Assembly (NCBI GenBank): GCA_963840805.1
Contig: CAWJAJ010000017.1
Location: forward strand, 310,001 to 374,000
DNA length: 64,000 bases
Direction: 5' to 3'
From: CADEEN01 sp963840805
Lineage (GTDB): Bacteria > Pseudomonadota > Gammaproteobacteria > Burkholderiales > Burkholderiaceae_C
The translations under genes and the position numbers were made by a program. The notes under the pieces were generated by a model. It did no database searches. It saw only the letters and a list, made by a program, of their open reading frames with translations, and was not told the DNA's origin. Numbering within the stretch: position 1 is the first letter of the stretch; every line of letters begins with the position of its first letter. Positions 58,913 to 64,000 of the stretch are shown piece by piece.

Positions 58913-59347
58913 TACGGATTTGCGTTCAATCGTCTGCAAGAACGGCGTGCTCCTTGCGGTGGCTGCGATCGCCGACGGTTCGTTGACCGGCGTATTTCGG
59001 CGGGTTGCTTCGGTGTCGACTGCGTTCACCGCGCACGGCCGGGGGTGGGGCCTGCCGGTCTGCGCGCCGCCCGATATCGGTGCTCGACCGGCAGGCCCCA
59101 CCCCCGGCCGCAGCGACAGCGTGGTGTTCGAAGGCCGGAATGCCACTGCGACGGCACGGCGGTGGCCGGGCAGGCTTGGCGAGCACCGATATCGGGCGGC
59201 GCGCAGCCAAGCCTGCCCGGTCGCCGCCGCGCGCCAGCCCTCGCATGCAAAGCATCACGCGGCAGCCAGCGACAACACCGCACCGACACGCACTCAGCCA
59301 TCACACCCCGCGCACGCCAGACCTTGTCGATCGAACGCAACTCCGTA
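58913..59347. repeat. 435-bp double-hairpin element, copy 3
   Basis: Nearly identical to copy 1 but in reverse orientation. TCA flanks it at 58910-58912 and 59348-59350. Stems: 24 bp (59036-59059 with 59087-59110) and 15 bp (59166-59180 with 59206-59220), with complementary loops. The right TCA is the TGA stop codon of the MenE-like gene. The 179 bp between the patZ-type start (58733) and the element hold no recognisable gene. Confidence 0.85.
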
Positions 59348-60718
<1,371 letters not shown>

Positions 60719-60722
<4 letters not shown>

Positions 60723-61569
60723 GGCAGGCGCGGGAACTTGCGGAAGTCCGGCTTGCGCTTCTCGACGTAGGCGTTGCGGCCTTCCTGGCCTTCCTCGGTC
60801 AGGTAGTAGAGCAGCGTCGCGTTGCCGGCGAGCTCCTGCAGGCCGGCCTGGCCGTCGCAGTCGGCGTTGAGCGCGGCCTTGAGGCAGCGCAGCGCGATCG
60901 GGCTGTTGGCCAGCATCTCGCGGCACCACTGCACCGTCTCGGCCTCGAGCCGCTCGAGCGGCACGACGGCGTTGACCAGGCCCATCTCGAGCGCCTGCTG
61001 CGCGTCGTACTGGCGGCACAGGAACCAGATCTCGCGCGCCTTCTTCTGGCCGACGATGCGCGCCATGTACGAGGCGCCGTAGCCGCCGTCGAAGCTGCCG
61101 ACCTTCGGGCCGGTCTGGCCGAAGCGCGCGTTGTCGGCGGCGATCGTCAGGTCGCAGACCACGTGCAGCACGTGGCCGCCGCCGATCGCGTAGCCGGCGA
61201 CCATCGCGACCACCGGCTTGGGCAGCGTGCGGATCTGGCGCTGCAGGTCGAGCACGTTCAGGCGCGGCACGCCGTCGCCGCCGACGTAGCCGCCCTTGCC
61301 GCGCACGCGCTGGTCGCCGCCGGAGCAGAACGCTTCCCGGCCCTGCGCCGGTGAGGATGACGACGCCGATGTCCGGATCGTCGCGCGCGTCGTCGAACGC
61401 CGCCTGCATCTCGCGCACCGTCTCGGGCCGGAACGCGTTGCGCACCTCGGGCCGGTTGATGGTGATCTTGGCGATGCCTTCGTCGGCACTTCTCGTAGAC
61501 GGATGTCGTGGTAGCCGGGCACCGGCGTCCAGGCCGGAACGCGGCGGCAGGGGGCTGCATCGTGTTCAT
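60719..61569 (-). CDS. MenB-like crotonase (dihydroxynaphthoyl-CoA synthase family), frameshifted
   Basis: The sequence is strikingly close to MenB: REAFCSGGDQRVRGKGGYVG, the GHVLHVVCDLTIAADNARFG oxyanion region, GPKVGSFDGGYGASYMARIV, AREIWFLCRQYDAQQALEMG, and LKAALNADCDGQAGLQELAG. MenB makes dihydroxynaphthoyl-CoA by ring closure. The rebuilt protein has about 283 residues, as expected. Frames change near 61490 and 61335. I place the start at 61569. In this context (Bug receptor, MaoC, ligase) it could act in catabolism of a cyclic acid instead; sequence alone favours MenB-type ring closure or its reverse. Confidence 0.85.
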
Positions 61570-61589
61570 CGTGGCTGCTTCATCGCGGG

Positions 61590-62610
61590 TCAATCGATCT
61601 TCGCGCCCGAGGCCCGCACGGCCAGCGCCCACTTTTCGGCGCTCGGCCGCGATGAGGCGCGCGAACGCATTCGGGCGTGCCGGGCACCGGCTGCGCGCCG
61701 CGCGTCGCGCAGCGCGGCGACGATCTCCGGGTCGTCGAGCGCCTGGCGGATGGCCGCGTTGAGGCGGTCGACGATCGTCGCCGGCGTGCCCGCCGGCGCG
61801 AAGATGCCGTCCCACGCGCTGACGCCTCGAAGCCGGGCAGGCCCGACTCGGCGATCGTCGGCAACTCGGGCGCGCCGGGGAAGCGCCGGGCCGTCGACAC
61901 CGCCAGGCCGCGCACCCTGCCGCTCCTTGGCCATGCGGATAGGCGTTGGGCATCACGTCGATCATCATCTGCACCTGCCCGCCGATCAGGTCGGTCATCG
62001 CCAGCGCGCCGCCGCGGTAGGGCACGTGCACGATGTCGATGCCGGCCATGCGTCTTGAACAGCTCGCCGGCCAGGTGCGAGGTCGTGCCGTTGCCGGCCG
62101 AGGCGAAGTTCAGCTTGCCCGGATGGGCCTTGGCGTAGGCGATCAGCTCGGCCGACCGAGGTCGCCGGCAATTGCGGATTCACGATCAGCATCGCCGCGA
62201 TCTCGGTCATGCGCGAGACCGGCGCGAAGTCCTTGACCGGGTCGAAGCGCAGGTTGCCGTACAGGCTGGCGTTGATCGCGTGCGTGCCGTTGGTGCCGTA
62301 CAGCAGCGTGTAGCCGTCGGGCGCCGCGCGCGCGACGAGCTCCGCGCCGAGATTGCCGCCGGCGCCGGCCTTGTTCTCGATCACGATCGGCTGGCCCAGC
62401 GCCTTGCGCGACCCTGGGCATGATCAGCCGCGCCAGGTTGTCGGCGCCACCGCCTGCCGGGAACGGCACGATCAGGCGCACCGGCTTGTCCGGATAGGCG
62501 GGCTGGGCCACGGCGGCGGTGCCCGTCAGCGCCAGGCCCGAGGCCAGCAGCAACGCGCCGACGACGCGTGTGAACCGGAATGCCGATGCGGCCATGCGCA
62601 GGTCCTTCAT
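61590..62610 (-). CDS. Bug-family periplasmic receptor (TTT transporter), heavily frameshifted
   Basis: A leader (FRFTRVVGALLLASGLALTG ending AVAQ) precedes AYPDKPVRLIVPFPAGGGAD, then VIENKAGAGGNLGAELVARA in a second frame, HVPYRGGALAMTDLIGGQVQ, and the C-terminal lobe (DGIFAPAGTPATIVDRLNAA). Frames change at least near 62405, 62155, 62050, 61935, 61820 and 61675. Total length fits the family. It overlaps the MaoC gene by ATGA and precedes the MenB-like gene by 20 bp, so transport and CoA-dependent metabolism of the same acid are likely linked. Confidence 0.82.
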
Positions 62611-63095
62611 GCCGCGGCACCGGTGTCGCGGCAGCGGATCAAGGTCATCGCCTTGAGCGTCATCACCACCTCGCCACGCTGGTTGATCATTTGATTGACC
62701 GTGTGCACCAGGCCGCGATCGGGCTTGCTGCGCGAGCGCCGGGCCTCGGTGACGGTGACGCGCAGCGAGAGCTGGTCGCCCGGGCGCACCGGCGCCAGCC
62801 AGCGCAACTCGTCGACGCCCGGCGAGCCCAGCCCGGCCGCGCGCGGCAGGAAGTGGTCGACCAGCAGCCGCATCATCAGGCTGCCGGTATGCCAGCCGCT
62901 GGCGATGACGCCGCCGAACGGGCCGTCGGTGGCGCGCTGCGGGTCGACATGGAACGGCTGCGGATCGAACTGCCGGCCGAAGGCGACGATGGCCGCCTCG
63001 TCGACCGCGATCGGCCCGTATTCGACCGCCGCCCCGGGCGGGTAGTCCTCGAAGTGGCGCGCCTCGATGGCGACGGGCAGATCCTGATTGGCCAT
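62607..63095 (-). CDS. MaoC-family dehydratase
   Basis: An intact 162-residue hot-dog fold protein. VAFGRQFDPQPFHVDPQRAT contains the DxxxxH hydratase 2 motif (FDPQPFH), and GGVIASGWHTGSLMMRLLVD the following conserved GWH stretch. Such proteins hydrate 2-enoyl-CoA thioesters. The start at 63095 is chosen over an upstream extension without similarity. It is the first gene of the MaoC-Bug-MenB-MenE operon. Confidence 0.88.
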   Translation of the reverse strand: MANQDLPVAIEARHFEDYPPGAAVEYGPIAVDEAAIVAFGRQFDPQPFHVDPQRATDGPFGGVIASGWHTGSLMMRLLVDHFLPRAAGLGSPGVDELRWLAPVRPGDQLSLRVTVTEARRSRSKPDRGLVHTVNQMINQRGEVVMTLKAMTLIRCRDTGAAA

Positions 63096-63115
63096 GGGCG
63101 CGCGGGGTCCGATGA

Positions 63116-64000
63116 GTGTATGGGGCCAGCGTGCTGAGCCGGGCGCGGCGTTCGGCAGCGAACGCACGCAATTTACCGCGAGCGCGACAGGCCCCGGAGG
63201 AGGGATTTATCAACGCCGAGGCGCAGCGCGAGTTCGACCTGGCGATGGCGTACTTCCACTCGTTCGCCTGGGAGCAGATCAAGGCACCGCTCGATCGCAC
63301 GCTGCAGGCCGACGCGGCCTGCGGGATGGCCCACTGGGTGCGCGCGCTGGCCTCGCTCGACAACCCCTTCGTCTGGCCCGGCAACGTGCTCGCCCAAGAC
63401 GCTGGCCGACGGCGCCGGCGCTGATCGAGCAGGCGCGCAAGACGGGCCTGGCCAGCCAGCGCGAGCGCGACTACGTCGATGCGCTGGCGGTCTTCTTCCA
63501 GGACGCCGACAAGCTCAACCACCGCACGCGCGCCAAGGCGCTGGAGGTCGGCGCTCGAAAAGCGTGGCCGCCAAGTACCCCGAGGACAGCGAGGCGACCA
63601 TCCTCTACGGCGCTGGTGCTGTCGGCCAACTTCGACCCGACCGACAAGCAGTACGCGCAACCAGCTCGCGCGCCGCCAAACTGCTCGAGCCGATCTTCAC
63701 GAAGCAGCCCGACCACCCCGGCGCCGCGCACTACCTGATCCACAGCTACGACTACCCGCCGCTGGCCACGCAGGGGCTCGCCGGCGGCGCGGCGCTACAG
63801 CAAGATCGCTCCCGGCGCGCCCGCACGCCCAGCACATGCCTTCGCACATCTTCACGCGCGTCGGCGCCTGGAGCGATTCCGTCGCGGCGAATTCGGCCTC
63901 GGCGAAGGCCGACACGGCCAGCCGGCCCCAACACATTGCATGCCTACGACTACATGATCTACGCGCACCTGCAGATGGGGCAGGATCGCGGCGGCGCAGG
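63116..64000 (+). CDS. TPR-type protein, frameshifted and cut by the right edge
   Basis: Pieces in several frames rebuild a helical-repeat protein: AEAQREFDLAMAYFHSFAWE, PALIEQARKTGLASQRERDY, ALVLSANFDPTDKQYAQ, HYLIHSYDYPPLATQGLAG, MPSHIFTRVGAWSDSVAAN. The PSHIF-TRVGxW and HYLIHSYD motifs occur in a family of bacterial TPR proteins of unknown function, usually exported. At least five frame changes lie between 63400 and 63940, the densest cluster in the window. The start is uncertain: an ATG at 63116 is the first candidate. It diverges from the MaoC operon. Confidence 0.65.

Overview
The window is very GC-rich DNA with dense, often overlapping genes (many ATGA and GTGA stop/start overlaps). 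Gene content points to a betaproteobacterium of the order Burkholderiales, probably near Comamonadaceae or the Rubrivivax/Leptothrix group. The clues are six periplasmic receptors of the Bug family (tripartite tricarboxylate transporters), an intracellular PHB depolymerase with a cysteine lipase box, a DUF1415 protein, DbpA, and short intergenic repeats reminiscent of those in this group. The taxonomic placement is inference. No rRNA, tRNA, CRISPR array, integrase or transposase gene was recognised.

Sequence quality shapes the reading. About 20 otherwise well-conserved genes are broken by one to nine single-base frameshifts, while neighbours of 1 to 2 kb are intact. Where the original frame can be rebuilt, most events look like one extra base. 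I treat these as probable assembly errors and annotate each as one CDS, noting the breakpoints.

Layout. 1-9.3 kb: a hydrolase, a sterol-desaturase-like membrane enzyme, a GlxA-type regulator, then a hydroxyacid oxidation block (FAD/Fe-S D-2-hydroxyacid dehydrogenase and its GntR regulator, facing an alanine-glyoxylate-type aminotransferase, a Bug receptor and a hydratase across a shared operator region). 9.8-17.4 kb: a hydrolase, four more Bug receptors, a ModA-like binding protein, a second GntR regulator and a fumarylacetoacetate-hydrolase-family enzyme. 17.8-26.4 kb: an exported subtilase, an HELGH protein, and a TetR-controlled HlyD/FtsX/ATPase efflux operon beside an MFS exporter. 26.4-37.7 kb: mostly housekeeping (ParA-like ATPase, PHB depolymerase, glutathione transferase-like protein, cupin, methyltransferase, DbpA, SUV3-like helicase, CBS protein, fumarase).

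37.8-50.6 kb is the accessory, defence-like region. It holds an XRE/AbiEii-type pair, two VapBC pairs, a HigBA-like pair, a DUF4160/DUF2442 pair, a large HTH-AAA-TPR regulator, and two convergent HNH nucleases with the domain make-up of modification-dependent restriction enzymes: an SBD-HNH of the phosphorothioate-binding type, coupled to a HIT protein, and an EVE-HNH. Its most striking feature is three copies of the 3' end of the adenosine deaminase gene add, one full-length and two truncated. All start exactly at the stop codon and are separated by small cargo modules, as if add's 3' end were a recurrent insertion point.

50.6-64 kb: oligoendopeptidase F, a surface beta-propeller lipoprotein, an SRPBCC protein, the PatZ-type acetyltransferase, and an operon of MaoC protein, Bug receptor, MenB-like crotonase and MenE-like ligase; a TPR protein runs off the right edge.

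Mobile and repeated DNA: three copies of a roughly 435-bp element with two large hairpins whose 25-nt loops are perfectly complementary to each other, two of them inserted exactly at TGA stop codons with an apparent 3-bp TCA duplication; one 273-bp MITE with CTAG ends sitting on a TAG stop codon; and three copies of a short multi-hairpin repeat placed just after stop codons, with a compensatory stem change.
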